Shown: one piece after another, positions 1 through 8,118 of the stretch
How the letters are laid out: each line of letters opens with the position of its first letter
Numbering within the stretch: the first letter of the stretch is position 1
Assembly: GCA_945787595.1 (NCBI GenBank)
Contig: CALZJV010000114.1
Location: 1-17,312, forward strand
DNA length: 17,312 nt
Source: an uncultured Desulfobacterales bacterium
GTDB taxonomy: Bacteria; Desulfobacterota; Desulfobacteria; Desulfobacterales; JAFDCJ01
Reading direction: 5' to 3'
Made by a program: the position numbers and the translations under genes
Notes under the pieces: generated by a model
The model's database searches: none
Told to the model about the DNA's origin: nothing
What the model saw: the letters and a program-made list of their open reading frames with translations, nothing else

Positions 1-79
1 CCCAGGTTCCCTTTTCTGAAAAGTATAAATATCCTGTAAATTCTTATTGTTACAATCCTTCTTGATGTGGACCTACTGT

Positions 80-2047
80 CTACACATGTATCGTCTTGAG
101 CAAATCGTATGCTTTCTGCTGCTTGGGGTTAGGTTTGGTGATCATCGTAAAAGTAGCCGATGTGTCGTTCTCGCTTGAGCAGCGGCAAGTCGCACGGACA
201 ATTGCACCCAGATGGTCGAGAAGGCCTTGAAAAGAGTATACTCTTGAGCCATCGTCGAGTCGCTTGGTGCTTACTTTTTTCATCGCTGAATCAGAGCGTT
301 TTGCAGCGGCAACCGGATCACGCTGGGCTTTGACTTTTTGATCCTCGTCGGCATAAAGCAGAGGCCTCCAGGCTTCCATCATGTGCCACTGCACATAGTA
401 GGCGAGCATGCACAAAAATATGTGAACTCGAACGCGGTCTTCGAGGCGGTGGTGAATGGGGCGTACCATGAGATCTACGGTCTTGAAGGAACGAAACGCT
501 CTTTCGGCCTGGCTGAGTAACTTATAGCTGCGAACTGTCTCGTCCGCATCCATTCTTTGCTTGGACAGGCTGGTTCGTACGATGTAGATTCCATCGAGTG
601 CAGCCTCTTCTTTGACCTTTCCTCGATTGATTTCGAAGCTCAAATCGTTGTCACGGATATCGAGCTTGAAATGCTTGCCAACTTTGTACTTGTTGATAAC
701 CTTGCCGACACGTACACCAATATTGTCCTGTCCATGCAGCTGTCCCTTGTCGATCTTCTGGCGAACCTTTGCCAATTGCTTGGCGATAGATTCAATGTGA
801 CGTCGGCTCCTTTTAAGGCGCTTTTCGATTAACTCTTGATTGCCCTTGCTCTTTGCCGTTGCTTCGGCAATGAGCGCTTCTTCATTGACTTTGTAATTGA
901 ACCCATCATCGCGGATATCGAGCTTGAAGTGTTTTCCGATTCTGTATTTTTTCAGTATTGCGCGCACCCGTGCGCCACTCTCTTTTTTTCCGCTTAACCG
1001 CCCTCGCCAAACCATGCCCCTGACTTTATCTAGTTCTTTGACGGTGGCTTTAAGCAAGCTGTCTCGCTTGGTGGCTCGCTTGTGAGCAAGTTCCGCGTTT
1101 CGGCAAGCAATCAGACGTTCGCCCGGAAAGTCCGGATGCTTTAGTTCAAACAGGTTGCGCTCATCAAAAATCCCCATTTGGATGGCACCGTTGGTGATCA
1201 GCTTCTTGATTGCCTCGGGACGAAGCGCACCAATCCAGTCAACGCCATCGATATCATCTATTACATCGATTTGTTTCTGAGTCAACATCCCGCGATCTCC
1301 AACCATCACAAACTGCTTGATACCAAACGCATCTTGCATTTTTTCAACCTGAGGCATCAGCGTCTTGGGGTCGCCCGTGTTGCCTTCAAACACCGACACT
1401 GCTACCGGGATGCCCTTTCGATTCGTGAGCAGTCCATAATTGACCTGAAGTTTACCCTTTTTCCCGTCGCGGTTGTGTCCCAACGCAGCAAGCGGGCATG
1501 TCTGGCCTTCAAAATAGCTGGAGGTCAGGTCATACAGCGCAAGGGCATTGTTCTCAAGGTGGCGGCCCGCCAACTTGTTTTCAATACCGCTCTGACGTTC
1601 CAACAGCCAGTCCATCGCATTGTAAAGGTCGTCTTCATCAGCATCACTGACGTCCAGTATCTCTGGCAGTGTCGTATCCGCCCACCATAGCGTAGTTGCC
1701 AGTTTTGATTGGGGCTCAAGGATGCGTGCTGCAACCATGGCAACAACCAAATCCCGCTGGCGTGAACGCCTCGAACAGATAAGCCCTGAGAAATCCAACC
1801 GTCTCATGGCTGTCATTACGGCATCCACGTGGCCATGAGCGGGAGATCCGTCCTCGACGATTTCAAAGGCATCGGTGGAGACAAGATTTTCGCCCTTTAG
1901 GGAACGGCGCAGGATGTCGATGGACTGTGGTGGTAAGCTGGAAAGGTTTGCCAATGTGCGATTTTTTACCTTTCCTTTCTCGCGATAACTTTCGCGGAGC
2001 AAAATAGCCGGTGGTGAGTTGCGATTAGGTATTGTGGCTATGTACAT
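80..2047 (-). CDS. IS1634-family DDE transposase
   Basis: This 655-residue transposase would catalyse cut-and-paste movement of its own element through a DDE (RNase H-like) active site. The N-terminus (YREKGKVKNRTLANLSSLP, residues 21-39) is typical of the IS1634 group. Likely catalytic residues are D173 in YDLTSSYFEG, D251 in GDRGML and E515 in SQAERAFRSFK. The last is followed by the usual DLMVRPIHH and the conserved C-terminal helix. The gene appears intact from ATG to TAG. It carries an internal duplication: KHFKLDIRD occurs at 372-380 and again at 458-466, each preceded by a coiled, basic segment, and most relatives I recall have one copy. The start is ATG at 2047, only a few bases after a plausible -10 box, so the transcript may be nearly leaderless. 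Confidence 0.93.
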   Translation of the reverse strand: MYIATIPNRNSPPAILLRESYREKGKVKNRTLANLSSLPPQSIDILRRSLKGENLVSTDAFEIVEDGSPAHGHVDAVMTAMRRLDFSGLICSRRSRQRDLVVAMVAARILEPQSKLATTLWWADTTLPEILDVSDADEDDLYNAMDWLLERQSGIENKLAGRHLENNALALYDLTSSYFEGQTCPLAALGHNRDGKKGKLQVNYGLLTNRKGIPVAVSVFEGNTGDPKTLMPQVEKMQDAFGIKQFVMVGDRGMLTQKQIDVIDDIDGVDWIGALRPEAIKKLITNGAIQMGIFDERNLFELKHPDFPGERLIACRNAELAHKRATKRDSLLKATVKELDKVRGMVWRGRLSGKKESGARVRAILKKYRIGKHFKLDIRDDGFNYKVNEEALIAEATAKSKGNQELIEKRLKRSRRHIESIAKQLAKVRQKIDKGQLHGQDNIGVRVGKVINKYKVGKHFKLDIRDNDLSFEINRGKVKEEAALDGIYIVRTSLSKQRMDADETVRSYKLLSQAERAFRSFKTVDLMVRPIHHRLEDRVRVHIFLCMLAYYVQWHMMEAWRPLLYADEDQKVKAQRDPVAAAKRSDSAMKKVSTKRLDDGSRVYSFQGLLDHLGAIVRATCRCSSENDTSATFTMITKPNPKQQKAYDLLKTIHV

Positions 2048-2055
2048 GCCTACTG

Positions 2056-2084
2056 TTATTAGGCCATAATTACATTTATGTCAA
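2056..2084 (-). promoter_or_regulatory. Candidate promoter of the transposase
   Basis: On the minus strand a perfect TTGACA (2084-2079) is followed after 17 nt by TAATAA (2061-2056), a fair -10 box. Transcription would start about 2 nt before the ATG at 2047. Seen by eye only. Confidence 0.4.
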
Positions 2085-2097
2085 GATGTTTTTTACA

Positions 2098-2422
2098 TTT
2101 TACTACTATTATACATGACTACGTTTTTACGCTTTAAATCCATCCGACTTCTCTGTATTATGTGTATTATCAGAATGTTAGAACAGAATCAGGGCTTAAT
2201 TGCTCCAGGAACTTCAGTCTAAATTAAGGATTGAAAATCTTATTTTGCAATTCCAGATTAGTGGAATCCACATATTTCTGAAAGGTAGCCATGATTATTG
2301 GCTGAAAAAATCCGCTTCCTCAATCTGCGAAAAGAAAATAAAATTTAAAGACCGCCTTGAATGTTTTGAAAGCAACATCCTGAAAGGTCAAACGAAGACT
2401 TGACACTAATTTCATTTTCGCT
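2098..2422. other. AT-rich spacer between IS and kinase gene
   Basis: No recognisable gene lies in these 325 bp. One open frame (2200-2403, plus strand, TTG start, 67 codons) reads into lysine-rich sequence that matches no family I know and has no ribosome-binding site. I see no convincing terminator hairpin for the kinase gene that ends at 2423. The stretch may be degraded sequence left by the IS insertion. Confidence 0.4.
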
Positions 2423-3943
2423 TCAACTTTCCGTTTCTTTTGCCATCTTGAGAAATAGCGGGTTCAGCCGTTCATAAAGCTCCCTATAGTGGGCGAAACG
2501 CTCGTCGTAGAACACATGATGTTTCGGGTTCTGTAAAATGAGGGGGCCGCTTTTAATGAAGCGGTTGACACCGGCCCAGTCGGAGACAGCACCAGTCCCC
2601 ATGCCGGCCAGCCATGCTGCTCCCAGGGAAGAACCGGGATGATTGGCGAGCAGTTGAACCGGCATGCCCAACACGTCTGCTGCGATTTGCATCCATACGC
2701 CACTCGCGGTTCCCCCGTCCGAGGCGAGGATGCGGTTCACTGGATAGCCTATATCCTGCAGTACATCAACATGGTGACGAAAGCCGAAAGCGGTCGCTTC
2801 AAGAAGGGCGCGCCAAAGATCCCCGATGTCGTTGCTAAGGCTTAACCCCGTAAATGTGCCGCGAGCCGAATGATCGTGGATTGGCGTCTTTTCACCGAGA
2901 AAATAAGGCAGGGCAAGGATCCCATTGGCGCCCGGCGGTACTTTTTCGGCCAAGGCATCGAGGCATACATGGGGTCTTGAATGCGAACGATCGTCGTTCG
3001 GCAGGTTGACCGCGAATTCCGCAACGAACCAATTCAACAGCGACCCCGTTGTGGCCATGCAGCCGTTGGGCATATATAGGTCCGGGACGATGTGGAAATC
3101 GGTGAACAGCCTGGCGTCGGGTTGAAGCCGATTGGTTGCAGCAAGGATGTCGCCGGCGCCGCCGAACTTGATCAGGATGTCGCCTGCTTCGATGACGCCG
3201 GCAACATAAGCAGAAGCAACATGATCGGCACAGCCGGCGATGACCGGCGTACCTTCGGCAAGCCCGGTGGCCGAAGACGCTTCCCGGTTCACTTTCCCAA
3301 TGATTTCATGTGACGCCTTGGGGGGTGGCAGGACCGCAGGGTCGATATGGCCAAGGGCGATGAGTTCGGGTGCAAGAGCCCGCGTTTCCAGGGACAGGAA
3401 GCCGGCCTCGAGGGCCCAGTTTTGCTCGATAAAGCGGTTGCCTGTGAGCTTCCAGTTGATAAAGTCGTAAGATCCGAAGACGGTGGCGATCCGCTTAAAG
3501 ACATCATTTTCGTGCCGCTTAATCCAGCGCAATTTATTTGAAACGAGTTGCTGGTTGATGCCGTTCCCCGTGAGCTGGAGAAAATACGCCGGATCAATCT
3601 CTTCTTTGATTTCTGCCACCTCGGCGCCGGAACGCCCGTCGCTTTGTTGAATTGATGGGCGCAGCAATTGTCCCAATTTATCCAGAAGGACGACGGCCGG
3701 AACCATGCCGGTAACACCGACTGCGGAAATATCACCGGCCTGACACCCTGATTTTTCAAGAAGTTCCGGAACGATGGCGCTGACGTTGGCCCACCATTGT
3801 CCTGGGTCTTCTTCGGCCCAACCGGGATTGGGCGAGGACAAATCCACAGCCCTTCTGGCTGTCGCCAGTATCCGGTCTCCATCATCGGCCAGAAGGCCGA
3901 TTGTCGATGTCGTACCGATATCGAGTCCGAGAAATATAGGCAT
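2423..3943 (-). CDS. FGGY-family carbohydrate kinase (xylulokinase-like)
   Basis: A 506-residue sugar kinase, the normal length for the FGGY family, which transfers phosphate from ATP to a ketose or polyol in the cytoplasm. The N-terminal domain opens with the phosphate-binding loop GLDIGTTS (residues 6-13). The sugar-binding SDGRSG is at 101-106, and the likely catalytic base is D240 in GCADHVASAYVAG. The C-terminal domain has YFLGEKTP...ARG (347-362) and the family signature SDGGTASGVWMQIAADV (408-424). Overall it resembles xylulokinases and related kinases, but substrate cannot be assigned from sequence. Start ATG at 3943 has AGGTGA 5 nt upstream, overlapping the stop of the BtpA-like gene, which ends only 4 nt before. 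The two genes are thus almost certainly cotranscribed and probably translationally coupled. It ends next to the IS, which may have displaced further genes. Confidence 0.93.
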   Translation of the reverse strand: MPIFLGLDIGTTSTIGLLADDGDRILATARRAVDLSSPNPGWAEEDPGQWWANVSAIVPELLEKSGCQAGDISAVGVTGMVPAVVLLDKLGQLLRPSIQQSDGRSGAEVAEIKEEIDPAYFLQLTGNGINQQLVSNKLRWIKRHENDVFKRIATVFGSYDFINWKLTGNRFIEQNWALEAGFLSLETRALAPELIALGHIDPAVLPPPKASHEIIGKVNREASSATGLAEGTPVIAGCADHVASAYVAGVIEAGDILIKFGGAGDILAATNRLQPDARLFTDFHIVPDLYMPNGCMATTGSLLNWFVAEFAVNLPNDDRSHSRPHVCLDALAEKVPPGANGILALPYFLGEKTPIHDHSARGTFTGLSLSNDIGDLWRALLEATAFGFRHHVDVLQDIGYPVNRILASDGGTASGVWMQIAADVLGMPVQLLANHPGSSLGAAWLAGMGTGAVSDWAGVNRFIKSGPLILQNPKHHVFYDERFAHYRELYERLNPLFLKMAKETES

Positions 3944-3947
3944 TGGC

Positions 3948-4748
3948 TCACCTAATTGAATTTACAACATCCATGAATCTTTTCACCCGTTCGCCATCTA
4001 CCGGATTCCATGTGTCTCCGTCGACTTTGAAGTGCGTACCAATGACGCATCCGTCAGCAACGCTGAAAACGTCACGGACATTATCGAGGTTGACGCCTGT
4101 GTTGGCGAACAAGGGAACATCACCGATGGCATCACGAACGACCTTGAGGTCTGCTTGTTCGGCTGGTTGGCCGGTAAGGGGGCCGGATACCAATATGGCA
4201 TCGGCAAGTGATGAGAACACAGCGCTTTTTGCCCGCAATCCGATGGGGCGTGTGTCAAGAGAGGAGGCGAATTCGGCATTGATATTGAACAGAAGTTTGA
4301 GGTCTATGCACCCAAGCGTCCTGCGCAAGCGCAATGCGTCGGCACAATTTGGTTCCCACAACCCCATGTCGGAGGCGAACAGGCCAGTGAAAATTTCACG
4401 GGCAAAGGAAGCTCCTGTGACGCAGGCGATGGCGACACTGGCGCAGGGATCCCACAGATAGTTGACGCCGAAAGGCACCGTCAAAATAGGTTTCACTGCC
4501 GTGATGATGGCGGTCATTGCGGCGATACCTTCTTGCGGCGCTTTGAGTTTGTAAGGGCGGTCGTTTTCGTTGCCGAACATGATGGCATCGACGCCGCCTT
4601 CCTGAAGATTTTCGATATCCTTGACGACGCCTTCGATCAGTTTGGGCATACCGCCGTTACTGTCGTACAGCGGTGTGCCCGGAAGTGCGCCAATATGGGC
4701 CATAGAGATGACGGCCTTTGATTTGGTGTTGAAGAAGTCAAAAATCAT
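3948..4748 (-). CDS. BtpA/SgcQ-family protein
   Basis: A 266-residue cytoplasmic protein, predicted TIM-barrel, of the BtpA/SgcQ family. Hallmarks are ISMAHIGALPGTP near the start (residues 14-26), GGVDAIMFGNENDRPY (about 51-66), and glycine/aspartate-rich strand ends such as ADAILVSGPLTG and PLFANTGVNLDNV in the C-terminal half. BtpA was named for a role in photosystem I stability in cyanobacteria. SgcQ and similar proteins sit in sugar operons of heterotrophs and are thought to be metabolic enzymes of unproven reaction. Its position before an FGGY kinase and divergent from a sugar ABC importer favours the sugar-catabolic role, perhaps an aldolase- or epimerase-like step on the phosphorylated sugar (inference). 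Start ATG at 4748 is preceded by GGGAGA with a 7-nt gap. First gene of the minus-strand pair. Confidence 0.92.
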   Translation of the reverse strand: MIFDFFNTKSKAVISMAHIGALPGTPLYDSNGGMPKLIEGVVKDIENLQEGGVDAIMFGNENDRPYKLKAPQEGIAAMTAIITAVKPILTVPFGVNYLWDPCASVAIACVTGASFAREIFTGLFASDMGLWEPNCADALRLRRTLGCIDLKLLFNINAEFASSLDTRPIGLRAKSAVFSSLADAILVSGPLTGQPAEQADLKVVRDAIGDVPLFANTGVNLDNVRDVFSVADGCVIGTHFKVDGDTWNPVDGERVKRFMDVVNSIR

Positions 4749-4860
4749 TGGTTTCTCCCGGGTTTGGCTATGTAGGTTGTAAGATGTATTAAACTTCCAA
4801 AGTATGTTGCAATACCTAACATGAAATGAGTTTAATTAAAATCTTTTAACCAGAAATCGC

Positions 4861-4889
4861 TTGAAATTTACTATAAACATCTATATGGT
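4861..4889 (+). promoter_or_regulatory. Candidate sigma70 promoter for the ABC/ThDP/SDR operon
   Basis: TTGAAA (4861-4866), a 17-nt spacer, then TATGGT (4884-4889; 4 of 6 match to TATAAT). This would give a leader of about 125 nt before the first permease gene. Reasonable but unproven; the region is AT-rich and other pairs are possible. Confidence 0.35.
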
Positions 4890-5006
4890 TCCATGAACCG
4901 GGGTAAATGTCTCAGCCTTTTCCCAGTTTGAGGCAGTGGTATTGACTTATTTATGTTAAGGGACCCGGCGGGCGGTGCGATAATATTGATACCACCTGTG
5001 GCTGTG

Positions 5007-5013
5007 AAGGGGA
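5007..5013 (+). promoter_or_regulatory. Ribosome-binding site that fixes the first permease start
   Basis: AAGGGGA lies 8 nt before ATG at 5022. The longer in-frame start at 4953 has no comparable site and would add a non-membrane tail, so 5022 is preferred. Confidence 0.6.
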
Positions 5014-5021
5014 TTCGTGTT

Positions 5022-5834
5022 ATGCGTCGTGTCGTCAGCGCTTTATTGCCCCACACTGTTTTGATCATATTTAGTAGCATCATCCTTGTCCCCTTGCTTT
5101 GGCTTTTGCGCGTCGCCTTGACCAACAAGCTTCAAGCCTACCAAATCCCGCCGGAATGGAGCGTTCCGCACATCCGCAATTTCGTCGAGATATTTACGGC
5201 CTATCCCTTTTCCGATTATTTTTTGAACAGCGTGATCGTGGCAGTCGGTACAACGCTTGTGGCTTTGCCTCTCGCGGCATTGATGGCTTACTCTTTCGCC
5301 CGCTACAATACAGGCGGCTTGCCGCTGCGACTGTTCACTTTATCGAGCCAGATGCTGCCGCCGGTCATCCTGGTTTTGCCGCTGTTTAATTTATTCCTAA
5401 AAACAGCGTTGCTCAACACCTTGCCCGGTCTGATCGCCGCCCACGTTACCATAAGCCTGCCGTTTCTGGCCTGGTTGCTGGTATCCTTTTTCGAAGGCGA
5501 CATCGTTCTTCTCGAACAGGCGGCACGTATCGATGGCGCTACGCGCCTGCAGGCGATCCTGCACGTCACGTTGCCCGTCGCCGCGCCGGGAATGCTTGCG
5601 GCCGGGCTCTTGTCTTTTATTCTGAGTTGGAATGAGTTTTTGTTCGCGCTCATCTTGGGTGGAACCCAGGCCAGCACTCTGCCGGTCGGCCTATCGTCTT
5701 TTCAGACCCATCGCGGCGTGGAGATTGCGTTACTCTCAGCCGCGGCAATATGTGCGATTTTACCTGTATTTTTCCTGTTGCCGTTTATGAGACGCCACTT
5801 GATAAGGGGCCTGTCTCTGGGAGCTCTGAAGTAA
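5022..5834 (+). CDS. Sugar ABC transporter permease, MalG-like
   Basis: One of the two inner-membrane subunits that form the channel of a CUT1-type sugar importer (270 residues, usual length). Hydrophobic segments fit the six-helix MalG topology. The cytoplasmic EAA loop that docks on the ATPase is visible as EQAARIDGA (residues 165-173), followed by the family's usual ILHVTLPVAAPG. SWNEFLFALIL further on is a MalG-group hallmark. The start at 5022 is chosen for its ribosome-binding site; an in-frame upstream start exists at 4953. Unusually, this gene comes first in the operon, ahead of the binding protein, while its partner permease comes after it. The gap to the next gene is 67 nt and contains a small ACCGG/CCGGT hairpin (5858-5876). 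Confidence 0.93.
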   Translation: MRRVVSALLPHTVLIIFSSIILVPLLWLLRVALTNKLQAYQIPPEWSVPHIRNFVEIFTAYPFSDYFLNSVIVAVGTTLVALPLAALMAYSFARYNTGGLPLRLFTLSSQMLPPVILVLPLFNLFLKTALLNTLPGLIAAHVTISLPFLAWLLVSFFEGDIVLLEQAARIDGATRLQAILHVTLPVAAPGMLAAGLLSFILSWNEFLFALILGGTQASTLPVGLSSFQTHRGVEIALLSAAAICAILPVFFLLPFMRRHLIRGLSLGALK

Positions 5835-5901
5835 TGCATGTGACAAAGGAAAGCAGAACCGGGCATTTTCACCGGTCTAATGTTCAAAGAAAGGAGGGCA
5901 T

Positions 5902-7185
5902 ATGTTGAAACGTCTATTTTTGGTGTTAACCGTATTTTTGTTGATAGGAGGCATTGCTCAAGCCAAATCCATTCGACTTCTGATGGAATCCGTACCCGAC
6001 ACTCGCTACATTCAGGAACTTCTCCCACAGTTCAAGGCAGAGACCGGCATCGACGTTGAAATGGAGGTGATCAGCTATATCGATATGCATTCTAAGCTGG
6101 TGCCGCAGCTCGTTTCACCGAAGGGAAGCTATGATGCCATCGTCGTTGACTTCTATTGGGTCGGAGAATTCACCAAAGCCGGCTGGCTGATGCCGCTTGA
6201 CGATTTAGTCAAACGTGACAACTTCGATATCGGCGTCTACGTGCCGAAATTGATGGAATTGGTGGGTCGCGTCGACAATACCCTCTACATGCTTCCCTTC
6301 TACAATTACTCAATGGCCGTCATCTACCGCAAAGACATGATCGAAGATCCGAAGGAGCAGGCGGCCTTTAAAGCGAAGTACGGCATGGACCTGAAAATTC
6401 CGAAGACCTGGGACGAATACTGGAAGCAGGTCGAATTTTTCACTCGCGATACAAACAACGACGGCAAGAAAGATATGTTCGGCACCGTCATCCAGGGTCA
6501 ACGCGGTGACTGCATATCCATGCAGTGGTCAAACTATCTCTATTCTCAGGGCGGTCAATATAACGACAGCAATTGGAACCCGACCCTTAACAGCGCCGCC
6601 GGTGTGAGGGCAATGAACGCTTATCGCGAAGCGCTCGAAAAATATAGCCCTGCCGGATCCGAGAGTTATTGCTTCGATGAAGCCTTCAACGTCATGGCGC
6701 AGGGCAAGGCATTTAGCCTGCAGACCTTCAACATTATGTTCGCCGGATTCGAAGATCCCGAATCTTCGAAAGTGGTCGGCAAGGTCGGCATTACGCCCAA
6801 TCCGGGGGGCGGTTTGAACGGTGCCTGGGGGTGGGCCATTCCGAAGTCCAGCCCGAACAAGGAAGCTGCCTGGAAGTTCCTCAAATGGGTAGAGTCTTAT
6901 GAGATCGCCAAGAAGCGTGCGCTCTTGGGCGGTGCTCCGACTCAGACGAAAATCTTTGTCGACCCCGAAGTCGTTGCAGCGCGCAGCTATTATCCGATTC
7001 TGGGAGAGATCCTGGCCGGCGCTCAGCAATTTCCGGTGTTTACCTACACCGGGCAACTCGTGGAAGAAATGGGCCGTGAGCTCAACCTTGCTGCCACCGG
7101 CGAAAAGGATGTAAAGGAAGCCCTGGACGCCTCGGCTGAAGCCTTCAGGAAGCTGTTGATCAAAGATGGCAAACTCTCCAAGTAA
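5902..7185 (+). CDS. Sugar ABC transporter periplasmic solute-binding protein
   Basis: A 427-residue extracytoplasmic solute-binding protein of the family-1 (MalE/UgpB) type, which captures the sugar in the periplasm and delivers it to the two permeases. A Sec signal is clear: KR at residues 3-4, a hydrophobic core 5-18 and a cleavage site after AQA (residue 21). There is no lipobox cysteine, so it should be soluble in the periplasm of a diderm cell. The mature start SIRLLMESVPDTRYIQELLP and the later GSYDAIVVDFYWVGEFTKAG are typical of binding proteins from polyol or monosaccharide CUT1 systems (recalled similarity). AAGGAGG ends 4 nt before the ATG, so translation should be strong, as expected for the most abundant component. 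Confidence 0.94.
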   Translation: MLKRLFLVLTVFLLIGGIAQAKSIRLLMESVPDTRYIQELLPQFKAETGIDVEMEVISYIDMHSKLVPQLVSPKGSYDAIVVDFYWVGEFTKAGWLMPLDDLVKRDNFDIGVYVPKLMELVGRVDNTLYMLPFYNYSMAVIYRKDMIEDPKEQAAFKAKYGMDLKIPKTWDEYWKQVEFFTRDTNNDGKKDMFGTVIQGQRGDCISMQWSNYLYSQGGQYNDSNWNPTLNSAAGVRAMNAYREALEKYSPAGSESYCFDEAFNVMAQGKAFSLQTFNIMFAGFEDPESSKVVGKVGITPNPGGGLNGAWGWAIPKSSPNKEAAWKFLKWVESYEIAKKRALLGGAPTQTKIFVDPEVVAARSYYPILGEILAGAQQFPVFTYTGQLVEEMGRELNLAATGEKDVKEALDASAEAFRKLLIKDGKLSK

Positions 7186-7220
7186 TCGGTTTTAAGTCGG
7201 ACAGCGTCAGGTATTAGCTT

Positions 7221-8105
7221 TTGAAAAAGAGAACACCTATCAGGCGGAGGGATCGGCATTTTGGGCGAATGCTTACCATGCCCGGTCTCTCCGTTCTTCT
7301 GGCGGTTGTGATGTTTCCTCTGGGTTATGCGCTACTGACTAGTTTTTACGACTACACGTTGATCAAACCGACCTATGACAATTTTATCGGGCTGGGTAAC
7401 TATCGGGCGATGCTGGAAGAAGCGTACCTGGGCACCTCCCTGTGGGTGACGCTTAAATTTGTGATCGCCTCCGTGGTAATTGAGTTTTCTCTCGGCATGG
7501 CGGTGGCATTGGCGATGAACTCTGTCACCCGGTTCAAAAGTTTTTATTATATCGTCCTATTGGCACCACTGCTGATCAACCCGGTGGTGGTCGGCCTGAT
7601 GTGGCGCATGCTGCTTCACTCCGAACTGGGCATTGTCAACTATGTGATCGGCCTGGTCGGTATCGGTCCATTCAATTGGCTGGGCGATCCGAAAACCGCC
7701 TTTTGGACCGTGGTTCTGGTCGACATTTGGCATCAGGTCTCATTTATGGTGATCCTATTGCTGGCCGGACTCTCGTCGCTGCCCCGCGAGCCATACGAGG
7801 CGGCGCGCATGGATGGTGCTTCTTCGTTTTTGTGCTTTATCCACATCACCCTGCCGTTGATGCGCCCGGTGATAATTATCGCCCTGCTTCTGCGGTTCAT
7901 CTTCGCGATCAAGACATTCGACATCATCTACATCATGACCAAGGGTGGGCCGGGAGTTGCGACGGATCTGATCAGCTATTTTATCTATCGCGCCGCATTT
8001 TTCGGCCTCGATATCGGCCGCGCTTCGGCAATGTCGGTAGGGCTCCTCATATTGATACTGGCGCTGACCTCATATCTTTATCGCTATATGCGATCGTTTA
8101 GATAG
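7221..8105 (+). CDS. Sugar ABC transporter permease, MalF-like
   Basis: The second channel-forming membrane subunit (294 residues). A basic cytoplasmic N-terminus (KKRTPIRRRDRHFGR) precedes the first helix. The EAA motif reads EAARMDGASSFLCFIHITLP (residues 193-212), and the conserved FDIIYIMTKGGPG (233-245) is typical of MalF-type permeases. The reading frame opens with a TTG at 7221 with only a weak upstream AGG. An in-frame ATG at 7269 is the alternative, but the nearest strong site, GGAGGG at 7246-7251, is 17 nt away, too far for it. The basic tail favours the longer form. It lies 35 nt after the binding-protein gene and 13 nt before the ATPase gene. Confidence 0.92.
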   Translation: MKKRTPIRRRDRHFGRMLTMPGLSVLLAVVMFPLGYALLTSFYDYTLIKPTYDNFIGLGNYRAMLEEAYLGTSLWVTLKFVIASVVIEFSLGMAVALAMNSVTRFKSFYYIVLLAPLLINPVVVGLMWRMLLHSELGIVNYVIGLVGIGPFNWLGDPKTAFWTVVLVDIWHQVSFMVILLLAGLSSLPREPYEAARMDGASSFLCFIHITLPLMRPVIIIALLLRFIFAIKTFDIIYIMTKGGPGVATDLISYFIYRAAFFGLDIGRASAMSVGLLILILALTSYLYRYMRSFR

Positions 8106-8118
8106 AAAGAGATTCGCA

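Larger units (their letters stand above)
35..2097 (-). mobile_element. IS1634-family insertion sequence, ends uncertain
   Basis: The element is defined by its single complete transposase gene on the minus strand. I see no long terminal inverted repeat. The best candidate ends are a short TGTAAA at 35-40 facing TTTACA at 2092-2097. These lie about 40-50 bp outside the gene on each side, but a 6-bp match in AT-rich DNA could be chance. The true left end may even lie outside the window. Family membership is firm from the protein; the boundaries are a guess. Confidence 0.3.
4749..5021. promoter_or_regulatory. Divergent promoter/operator region
   Basis: This 273-bp spacer separates the minus-strand btpA-like/kinase pair from the plus-strand transport operon, so it should carry both promoters and any operator. 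It is AT-rich. Palindromic candidates for a regulator are TTTAATTAAA (4831-4840) and a GTAT...ATAC pair around TTGCAA (4802-4815). Neither matches a binding site I can name, and no regulator gene lies in the window. Confidence 0.5.

Noticed and set aside
338..1690. Plus-strand open frames up to 170 codons opposite the transposase
   Set aside because: They are antisense shadows of a well-supported transposase with intact catalytic motifs.
72..2056. CCTACTGT at 72-79 and again at 2049-2056, flanking the transposase gene as if a target-site duplication
   Set aside because: The copies touch the coding region itself, leaving no room for terminal inverted repeats or untranslated ends, so they are more likely chance or part of the IS ends.
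2200..2403. 67-codon plus-strand frame before the kinase gene end
   Set aside because: TTG start, no ribosome-binding site, no recognisable motif, AT-rich; probably not a gene.
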